DNA of 64,000 bases from Mycolicibacterium palauense (lineage in GTDB: Bacteria; Actinomycetota; Actinomycetes; Mycobacteriales; Mycobacteriaceae), in the NCBI RefSeq assembly GCF_002592005.1, contig NZ_NVQF01000002.1, forward strand, positions 110,870-174,869. Direction: 5' to 3'. Positions 1 through 7,833 of the stretch are shown piece by piece. The translations under genes were made by a program, and so were the position numbers. The first letter of the stretch is position 1. Every line of letters starts with the position of its first letter. The notes beneath the pieces are model-generated. The model had not been told where the DNA came from. It did not search any database and was given only the letters and a program-made list of their open reading frames with translations.

Positions 1-86
1 GCCTCGGGCCGGTTCAGGGTGATGGTCGCGACGTGGCTTGCACGGTCGAACTCCACCAGGATGGTCTCGAAGGGGCTGGTCGTCAT
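1..86 (-). CDS. Enoyl-CoA hydratase/isomerase, N-terminal fragment cut by window edge
   Basis: Only the first 28 codons are in the window, starting at an ATG at 84-86 on the minus strand. They read like the opening beta-hairpin of a crotonase: FETILVEF, then VATITLNRPEA, which is the usual 'TLNRP' motif at the start of the fold. The same layout opens the next gene upstream, 29 bases away, so these are tandem paralogues in one minus-strand operon. Catalytic residues lie outside the window, so hydratase and isomerase cannot be separated. Confidence 0.8.
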   Translation of the reverse strand, partial: MTTSPFETILVEFDRASHVATITLNRPE

Positions 87-115
87 CGCGATTTCCTACT
101 CGATTCCCTGGTTTC

Positions 116-937
116 CTAGCGGCACTGCCAGTTCGGCGCGCGCTTCTCGACGAAGGCCCGCGGTCCCTCGGCGGCGTCCTCGGTGCGCACCACGCGCTCC
201 CGGAACGTCTCGGCGAGGATCTCGCCCTCCAGCAGCGGCAGGTCGAGGGTCTTGTGGATGGCCAGCCGGGTTCCGCGGACCGCCAGCGGCGCATTGGAGT
301 TGACGACGGCGGCGATCTCGTGTGCGCGTTCGAGCAGCCGGTCGTGTTCGACGACCTCGGTGATCATGCCCAGTTCGTAGGCCCGCTGCGGAGTCATCCG
401 TTCGTGCTTGCCCATCAGCGCCATGCGCAGCGCCACCGACCGCGGCAGCGCCCGGGCCAACCGCACCATCTCGCGGGCGGCCACCAGCCCGATGCTGACG
501 TGCGGATCGAAGAAGCTGGCCCGGTCCGAGGCGATCACGATGTCGCCGGTGGTGACCCAGTCCAGCCCGGCGCCGCAGCAGATCCCGTTGATGGCGGCCA
601 GGACGGGCTTGGCCATCCGGCGAAACGGCGGGGTGCCCTCCTGCGGTGCCTCCCACTGGTCGTAGGTGGACAGGTAGGGCCTCTCGTAGATGACCTTGCC
701 GTCCTCGGGGATCTCCTTGACGTCGGCTCCGGTGCAGAAGGCGCGGCCGGTGCCGGTGACGATCATCAGCCAGACGTTCTCGTCGCTCTCGGCCTCCTCG
801 TAGGCGGCGCGCAGCTCGTTGATCATGTGCGGCGAGAGCGCATTCAGTGCCTCGGGGCGGTTGAGGGTGATGGTGGCCGTGTGGCCGTCCAGCTCGTAGG
901 TGATGGTGTCGAACGGCCCCGCGGACGGAGCGGACAT
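116..937 (-). CDS. Enoyl-CoA hydratase/isomerase family protein
   Basis: This 273-residue crotonase-fold protein matches the family length. TITLNRPEALNAL near residues 22-34 and TGTGRAFCTGADV near 60-72 form the CoA and oxyanion-hole region, and the C-terminus AFVEKRAPNW is the typical family ending. The two glutamates of classical enoyl-CoA hydratase (Glu144 and Glu164 in rat) are not conserved: the first position is Asp in GAGLDWVTTGD and the second is His in DPHVSIG. A different crotonase reaction, such as isomerisation, hydrolysis or a retro-aldol step, is therefore possible. It is the middle gene of a minus-strand run of three crotonases, 31 bases downstream of the next one. Confidence 0.9.
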   Translation of the reverse strand: MSAPSAGPFDTITYELDGHTATITLNRPEALNALSPHMINELRAAYEEAESDENVWLMIVTGTGRAFCTGADVKEIPEDGKVIYERPYLSTYDQWEAPQEGTPPFRRMAKPVLAAINGICCGAGLDWVTTGDIVIASDRASFFDPHVSIGLVAAREMVRLARALPRSVALRMALMGKHERMTPQRAYELGMITEVVEHDRLLERAHEIAAVVNSNAPLAVRGTRLAIHKTLDLPLLEGEILAETFRERVVRTEDAAEGPRAFVEKRAPNWQCR

Positions 938-968
938 GTGGTTTCCCTTCGGTGGTGGCTGCCGGTGT

Positions 969-1802
969 CTAGCGGCCCTGGAAGTCCGGCGGTCGCCGTT
1001 GCGTGAACGCCGCCAGGCCCTCCTTGAAATCGCCGGTACGGCAGGACAGTTCGAGGTTGGACAGTTCCTGGGCCATGGTCTGGGCCAGGGTGGCGTGCGC
1101 GCCGTAGGCCAGGGCCTGTTTGGCCAGGCCCAGAGCCACGGTGGGGCCGCCCGCCAGCCGGGTCAACAGGGCGTCGGCCTGATCGTCGAGGTCCCCGGCG
1201 GAGGCCGCCGCGTGGATCAGCCCCCACTCGGCGGCCTCGGTTCCGGACACCTTCTCGCCGAGCAGCAGCATCCGGCGTGCCCGGGCCACACCGGCCAGCC
1301 GCGGCAACAGCCAGCTGGCCCCCGAGTCCGGGCTGAAGCCGCGGTCCAGGAACGGCTCCCAGAAGGTGGCCCCGGTGTCGGCGAAGGTGAAGTCGGCCGC
1401 CAGTGCCAGGTTCGCGCCCAGACCGACCGCCCAACCACGGACCGTGCACACCACCGGCAGGTGGATGGTGGTCACCAGTTCGATCGCGCGGTTGGCGGTC
1501 AGTGGAATGCGCCGAACCAGATCGCCGCTGCGCGGGCGCTGACCCCCCGCATTGGTGGACACCCAGTCCGCCCCGGTGCAGAAGTGTCCACCGGCCCCGG
1601 TGATGCCGATCGCACGCAGCGTGTCGTCGGTGGCGGCGTCGGTGAGTAGGCGGACCAGGCTGTCCACCATCGGCCGGCTCAGGGAATTGCGGCGCTGCGG
1701 TCGATCGAGGGTGATGCGCAGGACGGCGCCGTCGCGCACCGCCGTCACCGACCCGTCGGGCGGGGCGGTGGATCCGGTGTCGGATCCGGTGTCGGCACTC
1801 AC
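969..1802 (-). CDS. Enoyl-CoA hydratase/isomerase family protein (PaaG-like)
   Basis: A 277-residue crotonase with a GTG start, an Asp/Thr/Ser-rich N-terminal tail and then LRITLDRPQRRNSL. TGAGGHFCTGADW marks the oxyanion-hole loop. Both hydratase glutamate positions are changed (Asn in GLGANLALAAD, Phe in WEPFLDRG), but FSPDSGASWLLPRL carries the Asp typical of PaaG-type isomerases and dehalogenase-like crotonases, so isomerase or hydrolase chemistry is more likely than hydration. It is the first gene of the minus-strand operon and is divergent from the GntR gene across 114 bases that contain a TAC-N-GTA site, which makes control by that GntR protein plausible. Confidence 0.88.
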   Translation of the reverse strand: MSADTGSDTGSTAPPDGSVTAVRDGAVLRITLDRPQRRNSLSRPMVDSLVRLLTDAATDDTLRAIGITGAGGHFCTGADWVSTNAGGQRPRSGDLVRRIPLTANRAIELVTTIHLPVVCTVRGWAVGLGANLALAADFTFADTGATFWEPFLDRGFSPDSGASWLLPRLAGVARARRMLLLGEKVSGTEAAEWGLIHAAASAGDLDDQADALLTRLAGGPTVALGLAKQALAYGAHATLAQTMAQELSNLELSCRTGDFKEGLAAFTQRRPPDFQGR

Positions 1803-1839
1803 CTGCAGCGGGTCCCTTCGAGAGCGATATGGATAGCCA

Positions 1840-1846
1840 TACGGTA
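1840..1846. promoter_or_regulatory. TAC-N-GTA site in divergent ECH/gntR promoter region
   Basis: The core TACGGTA is a perfect dyad around a central base and sits between the divergent crotonase operon and the gntR gene. The same core occurs in six other island promoters. It could be an operator or, since TACGGT also fits the mycobacterial -10 pattern TAnnnT, part of a promoter. Confidence 0.35.
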
Positions 1847-1916
1847 CGTGCTTCGGTTACTATCCTGTACAAGTTAGCAAGGAAAGGCCGCCGATGGAAC
1901 AGGGGAGGCGCGACGG

Positions 1917-2774
1917 GTGACCGGCCAACGGATCCGCCAGCCCCGGGTGGCCGAGATTGTGGCCGCGCGCCTGCGGGAGGACATCCTGACCGGCCGGCTG
2001 CGGGAGGGCGACGTGCTGCCGTCCCAGGAGAACCTGTTCACCGAATTCGGGGTCAGCCCGCCCGCCGTGCGGGAGGCCGTGCATCTCCTGGAGACCGACG
2101 GCCTGGTCTCGGTGCGGCGGGGAAACATGGGTGGGGCCGTGGTCCAGGCGCCGTCGGCGGCCAGGACCGCGCACATGATCGGAATGGTGCTGCAGTCGCG
2201 CGGGGCCCGGCCGGCCGACGTCAGCGGGGCGCTGATCCAGCTGGAGCCGATCTGTGCGGGAATGTGCGCCTCGCGCACCGACCGGCACACCGAGGTGCTC
2301 CCCTTCCTGGAGGCCGAGATAGCCGTCCAGACCGAACAATTCGACGACGCCGCCCGCTACGTTCCCAACGCCCGGCGATTCCACGAGGAACTGGTCTCCC
2401 GGTGCGGCAACGAGCCGATGATCCTGCTCATCGGGTCGCTGGAGCTCATCTGGTCGGCCCACGAGTCGGCCGTCTGGGGGGACGGCGAGGCACCGGCGGA
2501 CGGACCGTCCGGGGAGTCGGCACCGCCCGACGCGCACCTCGCCCGGCAGACCAGACGGGCCGCGCTGCGCGACCATCAGCGCCTGCTGGAGGCCATCCGC
2601 GACGGCGACGCGGCCCGGGCGGTGCGGATCGCCGGCGCCCATCTGGCGGCGGCGCGCAGCAACACCCTGGCCGCCGGATCGAAGCGAACCATCGAGGCCC
2701 GTCTGATATCGGACACCGACCGCTGGTTCGGTGCCCGCAACGGAAGCATCCACAGAAAGGAGTCCGGGCAGTGA
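1917..2774 (+). CDS. FadR-subfamily GntR transcriptional regulator
   Basis: A 285-residue regulator whose GTG start at 1917 is preceded by AGGGGAGG at 1900-1907. The N-terminal winged helix-turn-helix (about residues 8-75) has the GntR pattern: VAARLREDILTGRLREGDVLPS, then FGVSPPAVREAVHLLETDGLV. The C-terminal part is an all-helical FCD ligand domain with family-type acidic and His positions (RRFHEELV, DHQRLLEAI). FCD regulators usually sense acyl-CoAs or organic acids. It overlaps the downstream crotonase by GTGA and is divergent from three crotonases, so it probably controls both directions. The linker between helices (EAPADGPSGESAPPD) is longer than usual. Confidence 0.9.
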   Translation: MTGQRIRQPRVAEIVAARLREDILTGRLREGDVLPSQENLFTEFGVSPPAVREAVHLLETDGLVSVRRGNMGGAVVQAPSAARTAHMIGMVLQSRGARPADVSGALIQLEPICAGMCASRTDRHTEVLPFLEAEIAVQTEQFDDAARYVPNARRFHEELVSRCGNEPMILLIGSLELIWSAHESAVWGDGEAPADGPSGESAPPDAHLARQTRRAALRDHQRLLEAIRDGDAARAVRIAGAHLAAARSNTLAAGSKRTIEARLISDTDRWFGARNGSIHRKESGQ

Positions 2775-3682
2775 CCGCTTCGGACACGACAGACGACCGC
2801 GTGCTCTTCGACGTCGACCGCGACAGCCGGATCGCCACGATCACGCTGAACAACCCGGCGCAGCGCAACTCCTACGACGCGAGTATGCGGGACAGTCTGG
2901 CGCGCTGCCTCGACGCGGTGGCCGAGGACGACGATCTGACCGTGGTGCTGCTGCGCGGTGCCGACGGGGTGTTCAGCACGGGCGCCGACATGAACAACGC
3001 CTACGGCTGGTACGGGGGTGAGCGCAAGGGCGGCGCCGACGGTGCCGAGTCCACTCGCCCGCCCGCCAAGAGCCGGCCCAGCCAGCGCCGCCGCCTCACC
3101 GTCGACCGAAAGTCGTTCGGCTTCTACCACAACCTGATGGGCTTTCCGAAGGTCACCGTCGGTGAGGTGAGCGGATACGCGCTGGGCGGCGGCTTCGAGA
3201 TGGCGTTGATGACGGACATCGCCGTGATCGGGCGCGACACCCGAATCGGCATGCCGGCCACCAGGTTTCTGGGGCCCGCCCTGGGCAGTCTGCACATGTT
3301 CTTCCACCGTCTCGGTCCGGTGCTGGCCCGCCGGATGCTGCTGACCGGCGACATCATCGAGGCCTCGGAGATCGAGCACCTGGGGGTCTTCACCGAGACC
3401 TGTGCGCCCGGATCCGTTGCGGGGCGCGCCCGTTACTGGGCCCAGAAGGCGGCCAAGATGCCCGCCGACGGCGTGGTGATCGCCAAGGAGGCGTTCCGGC
3501 TCGTCGAGCAGAGCCAGGCCTACCAGGGCGAGGAGGTCTGCAGCTACCTGTTCCACGCCTACGGGACGAACCTGCAGTTCGCCCCGGGGGAGTTCAATTT
3601 CGTCAAGACCCGTGCCCAGCACGGGACCAGGGAGGCGTTCCGGCTGCGTGACGAGCACTTCCACGTCCCGGAGCCCGAGTGA
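2771..3682 (+). CDS. Enoyl-CoA hydratase/isomerase with long insert
   Basis: This 303-residue crotonase starts at GTG 2771, overlapping the gntR stop by four bases, so the two genes are translationally coupled. ATITLNNPAQRNSY and GADGVFSTGADM are the family motifs. About 30 extra, basic and Pro-rich residues (YGGERKGGADGAESTRPPAK onward) are inserted just after the oxyanion-hole loop, where substrate-specificity loops vary. The first catalytic Glu is kept (GGGFEMALMTD), while the second position is Ala (MPATRFLG). The C-terminal segment FNFVKTRAQHGTREAFRLRD differs from the common ending. The substrate is unknown. Confidence 0.87.
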   Translation: MTASDTTDDRVLFDVDRDSRIATITLNNPAQRNSYDASMRDSLARCLDAVAEDDDLTVVLLRGADGVFSTGADMNNAYGWYGGERKGGADGAESTRPPAKSRPSQRRRLTVDRKSFGFYHNLMGFPKVTVGEVSGYALGGGFEMALMTDIAVIGRDTRIGMPATRFLGPALGSLHMFFHRLGPVLARRMLLTGDIIEASEIEHLGVFTETCAPGSVAGRARYWAQKAAKMPADGVVIAKEAFRLVEQSQAYQGEEVCSYLFHAYGTNLQFAPGEFNFVKTRAQHGTREAFRLRDEHFHVPEPE

Positions 3683-3700
3683 GTGTGCGACGGCACGCAT

Positions 3701-3717
3701 CCCCGGAACGGCCGGGG
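3701..3717. terminator. Hairpin between convergent genes
   Basis: CCCCGG and CCGGGG pair around a five-base AACGG loop, between the stop of the crotonase and the stop of the convergent TetR gene. There is no T tract, as is common in mycobacteria. It probably ends transcripts from both sides. Confidence 0.5.
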
Positions 3718-3734
3718 GGTGACGGGTGCGGAAT

Positions 3735-4508
3735 CTAGCGCTTCGGGGACCGCGGGGCCTTGGCGGCGGTCTTCTTCGCCCGCGGTCTGGCCGTCCGGCC
3801 GGCCGCCTTGGCGGTGCCGATCCGGCGTTCGGCGTTGTCCAGGATGCACTCGAGCGTGAACTCGAAATTCGCGTCGTCGGTGGCGATGAGGTGATGGCCG
3901 GCCGCGCTCACCCGTGCCAGCAGCGGGGCGTTGTCCGCGTCGATGACCATGGCGTCCTGCAGGGCCGGCGCGCCGTCGTCGGCCGCGGCGTTCTTCTCGT
4001 AAAGCCGTTGCAGCACCACCGATCCCCGAACATGCACCGACATGGCCGAGTAGGTGTCGAAGGCGTCCTCGGGGGACAGCCCGGCCTCGACCAGGCTGGC
4101 GATCGCTTTCTCCACCTCGAGCACACCGAGCTGGGCCGCGCGCGGGCTCAACGCCGAGCGGATCAGGATCAGGTCGCACAGGATCGGATTGCCCAGGAAG
4201 GTTTCCCGCATGATCCGGGCATGGTTGCGCAGGGTCTCGCGCCAGTCGCGGGACTCGACGTACGGGGTGGCGAACACGTACTGGCGCAGCGCGCGGTCGG
4301 TCATCGCGTTGAGCAGGTCGTCCTTCTTGCGGAAGTACCAGTAGATGCTGGTGACGCCCACCCCGAGATGCTTCCCGAGCAGGGGCATGCTCAGGTTGTC
4401 GATGCCGACCTGTTCGGCGAGCTCGAACGCGCCCTTGATGATGTCGTCGGGATTGATCGAGCCGCGCTCCCGCCGTTGGCGTTTCTCGGCGGTCGCTTGC
4501 TTCGCCAC
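3735..4508 (-). CDS. TetR/AcrR family regulator with basic C-terminal tail
   Basis: A TetR regulator of 257 residues if translated from the GTG at 4508, chosen because GGAGG lies eight bases upstream at 4517-4521; a TTG 15 bases further upstream is in frame but overlaps that ribosome-binding site. The DNA-binding domain includes IIKGAFELAEQVGIDNLSMP and the recognition helix GVGVTSIYWYFRKKDDLL (about residues 20-65). The last 25 residues are a Lys/Arg/Ala/Pro tail (RARAKK- and KTAAKAP-type, like HupB-style DNA-binding tails) that is unusual for TetR proteins. It stands alone, convergent with the crotonase and divergent from the SDR-aldolase operon, and is a candidate reader of the TAC-N-GTA sites. 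Confidence 0.87.
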   Translation of the reverse strand: MAKQATAEKRQRRERGSINPDDIIKGAFELAEQVGIDNLSMPLLGKHLGVGVTSIYWYFRKKDDLLNAMTDRALRQYVFATPYVESRDWRETLRNHARIMRETFLGNPILCDLILIRSALSPRAAQLGVLEVEKAIASLVEAGLSPEDAFDTYSAMSVHVRGSVVLQRLYEKNAAADDGAPALQDAMVIDADNAPLLARVSAAGHHLIATDDANFEFTLECILDNAERRIGTAKAAGRTARPRAKKTAAKAPRSPKR

Positions 4509-4913
4509 GACGGGCACCTCCAAAGAATCGTTCCCGCGTTCCGTGGACCCGGCGATCCGCGCCGGTCCCCTCCGGGAAATCTACCGGCAGTGTGCCCGCT
4601 TACTGCGTGTACAGCGCGCGTGTCACCGCCGGACGTTCCGGTCAACCTTACCGGTAGCCATCCGGTTGTAGGGCCGCCCGGTGCGTCCGTGAGACGAGTG
4701 CCACAGCAACGCGGCGGCTGTGAGCCCGTCGACAGGTATTTACCGTAATGGGTATGGTAATGACTTCCGGGAGTGCCCGTGCGGGATCGGGGAAAGGGAA
4801 CGCGATGGCGGTGCCACACCTCGAGGTCACACCGCGGTACCGCTCCGAAACGGTACTCCCGCGTGGGTTTTCCCGCGTCGCCCCGGCCGCCCGACCGGCG
4901 GGGAGGTAGCGCG
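4509..4913. other. Long divergent intergenic region between tetR and SDR genes
   Basis: This 405-base gap has no convincing gene. It holds TTACCGGTAG at 4648-4657, the dyad TTACCGTAA at 4740-4748 followed by TATGGT (a possible -10), and the palindrome GCGGTACCGC at 4834-4843. The stretch after 4765 is GC-rich and would be a 5' leader of roughly 150 bases for the SDR gene. No riboswitch family was recognised. Confidence 0.5.
4741..4747. promoter_or_regulatory. TAC-N-GTA site upstream of SDR-aldolase operon
   Basis: The core TACCGTA lies inside the perfect nine-base dyad TTACCGTAA (4740-4748). It is 166 bases upstream of the SDR start and also faces the tetR gene. Confidence 0.4.
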
Positions 4914-5711
4914 GTGGATCTGGGGCTCGGTGACGCCAAGGCGGTCGTGGTGGGCGGCAGCCGCGGAATGGGCCGCGCCACCGCGCGGTGCCTGGCCGAC
5001 GACGGCGCCCGGGTGGCGGTGATCGCGCGCAGCGCGGCCGGGCTCGACGAGACGGTCGCCGATCTGTCCGGTCGCGGCAGTCCCGACGCGGTCGGGCTGG
5101 TGGCCGACGCCGCCGACGAGACACAGGTGGCCGAGGCCTTCGACGGGCTGGCACGGCGTTGGGGTGGCGAACTCAACATTCTGGTCAACGCCGTCGGTCC
5201 CAGCGTCCAGGGCCGCTTCGAGGACCTCGACGACGAACAGTGGCACCTGGCCGTCGGCGGCGGAGCCATGACGATGGTGCACTGCGTGCGCGCCGCGCTG
5301 CCGCTACTGCGCCACGCGCGGTGGGCGCGGATCGTGAACTTCTCGGCCGCCTCCACCCAACGCCAGGGGGTCACCCTGGCCGCGTACACCGCCGCCAAGG
5401 CGATGGTGGTCAGCGTGTCGAAGAACCTGGCGCTGGCCCTGGCGCCCGACGAGATTCTGGTCAACGTGATCTCACCGGGCAGCGTGGCCTCCGAGGCCCT
5501 GGTCGGCTGGGCCCGGTCGGTGGGGGTCGACGCCGAGGACCCCTATCGGTTGATGGAGGCCATCACCGAGCACTTCGGCCACCCCGCGCACCTCCCGAGG
5601 GCCGGGCTGCCCGAGGAGATCGGGCCGGTCGTGGCCTTCCTGGCGTCGCGGCGCAACTCCTACATGACCGGTGCCAACGTCAACGTCGACGGCGGCACCG
5701 ACTTCACCTGA
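4914..5711 (+). CDS. Short-chain dehydrogenase/reductase
   Basis: A classical SDR of 265 residues starting at GTG 4914, with GGGAGG at 4901-4906; frames open further upstream but without SDR similarity. The nucleotide-binding motif is GGSRGMGRA near the N-terminus, the active-site region is NFSAAST then YTAAKAMVVSVSKN (YxxxK), and the C-terminus YMTGANVNVDGGTDFT is the normal SDR ending. It would oxidise or reduce an alcohol/ketone or a 3-hydroxyacyl-CoA with NAD(P). It is followed after 38 bases by the DapA-like aldolase, with which it probably forms an operon. Confidence 0.9.
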   Translation: MDLGLGDAKAVVVGGSRGMGRATARCLADDGARVAVIARSAAGLDETVADLSGRGSPDAVGLVADAADETQVAEAFDGLARRWGGELNILVNAVGPSVQGRFEDLDDEQWHLAVGGGAMTMVHCVRAALPLLRHARWARIVNFSAASTQRQGVTLAAYTAAKAMVVSVSKNLALALAPDEILVNVISPGSVASEALVGWARSVGVDAEDPYRLMEAITEHFGHPAHLPRAGLPEEIGPVVAFLASRRNSYMTGANVNVDGGTDFT

Positions 5712-5749
5712 GTCTCGGCTCACGTTCGCCCGGCGAGAGGAGCACCATC

Positions 5750-6760
5750 GTGGCGACGGCACAGCAGGCCCGGTCCTGGGCGCGGAGTGCGTTGCGGGGC
5801 ATCGGCGATTCGCTGTACACCCCGTTCTCGGGCCCCGGCGGCGACGACATCGACTGGGACGCCTACACCGAACTGGTTCGCTACTGTGTCGCCGATCTGG
5901 GCCACCCAATGCTGTGGTGCACCAGCGGGGTCGCCGAGTTCTGGTCCCTGACGATCGACGAGCGGAAACGGCTGCTGGAGTTGGCGATCGAGGTCGGTCG
6001 CGCACACAACCCGGACCTGGTGGTCCAGGCGTGCACCGCGGCGACGTCGGTCAAGGACTGTGTGGAGCTGACCCGCCACGCCGAGCAGTCCGGCGCCGAC
6101 ATCGCCTACATCCAGACACCGATGATGGAGACCCACGGCGGGGAAGGGGTGCTGCGCTACTTCGCCCATGTCGCCGAGCGCACCGACATCGCGTTGGGCA
6201 TGTTCAATTCGCCGTCGTCGGGCTACGTGCTCAGTGCGGCCGAGAGCGCACGGATCTATGACGAGATCCCGGCGGTGTGTGCCACCAAGGAGGGGGCGTT
6301 CCGGCCGCGCAACAGCCGGGCCCTGCACGCGCTGGCCCCCGGGCTGGTCATCTGGGAGTGCGACCTGACGGTCTACCGGGCGGGGTGGCTGCGCGCCGGG
6401 ATCGTGTGCCCGGCGCAGCTGGGCACCGTCGGTTACCTGCACGAGACCCCGCAGCGGCGGATCGTGAGCGAATACTGGGAACTGGTCTACAACGACAAGC
6501 TCGTCGAGGCGATGGACTACGCGGCCGAGTCCGGGATGGACCGGTTCGAGTCCGACATGGGCTCGTGGTTCGTGTGCTACCCGGGCCGGTCCGACTACTT
6601 CACGCACTGGGGAGCGGCCTTCAAGCACGCCGCGTCGGTGCTGGGACTGCCCATCGGCGACTACCCGCATTCCCGTCCTCCGCAGGCGCTGCTGCCCGAC
6701 GCGGCGAAGGCGCAGATCGAGGCCGCCTACACGCGGCTCGGGCTGGTCGAAAAGTGCTAG
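5750..6760 (+). CDS. DapA/NAL-family class I aldolase or lyase
   Basis: A TIM-barrel protein of 336 residues with GTG start and GAGAGGAG at 5735-5742. The Schiff-base lysine is clear in VCATKEGAF. It is not a biosynthetic dihydrodipicolinate synthase: the GTTGE motif is CTSGVAEF here, and the YNVPSRTG motif is MFNSPSSGY, so the catalytic Tyr is replaced by Phe. The protein is also about 40 residues longer, ending in a C-terminal extension. In a catabolic island a retro-aldol or hydratase-aldolase step that releases pyruvate or a similar fragment is a reasonable guess. The partner SDR lies immediately upstream. Confidence 0.8.
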   Translation: MATAQQARSWARSALRGIGDSLYTPFSGPGGDDIDWDAYTELVRYCVADLGHPMLWCTSGVAEFWSLTIDERKRLLELAIEVGRAHNPDLVVQACTAATSVKDCVELTRHAEQSGADIAYIQTPMMETHGGEGVLRYFAHVAERTDIALGMFNSPSSGYVLSAAESARIYDEIPAVCATKEGAFRPRNSRALHALAPGLVIWECDLTVYRAGWLRAGIVCPAQLGTVGYLHETPQRRIVSEYWELVYNDKLVEAMDYAAESGMDRFESDMGSWFVCYPGRSDYFTHWGAAFKHAASVLGLPIGDYPHSRPPQALLPDAAKAQIEAAYTRLGLVEKC

Positions 6761-6828
6761 CTGATCAGGTCTTCACCGTCCCCGGCGGGCGTCGGCGGAC
6801 GCGTTGCGGAATGCAGTACCGATAGGTA

Positions 6829-6835
6829 TACAGTA
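6829..6835. promoter_or_regulatory. TAC-N-GTA site upstream of 6.9-14 kb operon
   Basis: TACAGTA within the nine-base dyad ATACAGTAT (6828-6836), about 100 bases before the crotonase that opens the next operon. It may be an operator or include a -10 element (TACAGT). Confidence 0.38.
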
Positions 6836-6938
6836 TGTACCTGGAACAGCACTGGGAACGCACGTGGACAGCAACGTCGATCCTGCGGTCCGCCGGCGCC
6901 GAGCGGGGCCGGTACGCAGATGAAGGGGGACAGGCCCG

Positions 6939-7805
6939 ATGAGCGTCGCCGACGACAGCGCGGTCGCCGAGCAGTCCGGCGCGTCCGGCGGCGCGGTGCT
7001 CTACGAGGTCCGGGACTCCGGCGTCGCGGTCATCACGTTCAACCGCCCGGAGCGGATGAACGCCTGGGGTGGGGCGCTGGCCACCGGCTTCTACCGCTGC
7101 GTCGAGGCCGCCGAGGCCGACCCCGCGGTGCGCGTCATCGTGATGACCGGCAGTGGGCGGGCGTTCTGCGCGGGTGCCGACATGGGCAACCTCGACTCGA
7201 TCTCGACCACCACGGTGGAGTCGGCCGGCAAGACCGATGTCAGCGCGCTGGTGGCCGAGAAGCATCCGTACTTCCTGACCCAGCTGTCCAAGCCGGTGAT
7301 CGCGGCGATCAACGGCTCGATCGCCGGGATGGGGCTGTCGCAGGCCCTGATGGCCGACATCCGCTTCGCCGCGGCCGGAGCGAAATTCACCACCTCGTTC
7401 GCTCGGCGAGGCCTGATCGCCGAGTACGGCATCTCCTGGATTCTGCCGCGACTGGCCGGCTGGGGGGCCGCCACGGACCTGCTGCTGTCGGGACGCACCT
7501 TCTTCGCCGAGGAGGCCGCCGAACTCGGCCTGGTCAAAGAAGTGGTACCCGGTGAACAGCTGATGGAGCGGACCCTGGCCTACGCCGAGGACATGGCCCG
7601 CAACTGCGCACCCAGCTCCCTGGCCGTGATGAAGCGCCAGCTCTATGCCGACGCCGGCCTGCCGATCGTCGAGACCAGCACCAGGGCCGAGAAGTTGATG
7701 CACGAGTCGATGACCCGCCCCGACTTCATCGAGGGCATCACGGCCTTCTTCGAGAAGCGCGCACCGAACTTCCCGCCGCTGACTTCGCACGGCGAACAGA
7801 GCTGA
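6939..7805 (+). CDS. Enoyl-CoA hydratase/isomerase family protein
   Basis: A 288-residue crotonase beginning at ATG 6939 after GGGGGACAGG. VAVITFNRPERMNAW and TGSGRAFCAGADM are the family motifs. The classical Glu pair is missing (Ser in GMGLSQALMAD, Ala in TSFARRG), but IAEYGISWILPRL puts a Glu where PaaG-like enzymes carry Asp. It ends AFFEKRAPNFPP as usual. It heads a seven-gene plus-strand operon that continues with an amidohydrolase, FadD ligase, second amidohydrolase and two acyl-CoA dehydrogenases, so a role on a CoA-thioester intermediate is likely. Confidence 0.9.
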   Translation: MSVADDSAVAEQSGASGGAVLYEVRDSGVAVITFNRPERMNAWGGALATGFYRCVEAAEADPAVRVIVMTGSGRAFCAGADMGNLDSISTTTVESAGKTDVSALVAEKHPYFLTQLSKPVIAAINGSIAGMGLSQALMADIRFAAAGAKFTTSFARRGLIAEYGISWILPRLAGWGAATDLLLSGRTFFAEEAAELGLVKEVVPGEQLMERTLAYAEDMARNCAPSSLAVMKRQLYADAGLPIVETSTRAEKLMHESMTRPDFIEGITAFFEKRAPNFPPLTSHGEQS

Positions 7806-7833
7806 CCGCACAGGACCGAGAGGACGTCCCATC

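Noticed and set aside
1829..2770. N-terminal extension fusing the gntR region to the 2771 crotonase
   Set aside because: The frame is open by chance across gntR; the crotonase starts at GTG 2771 with normal length and motifs, and gntR is coded in another frame.
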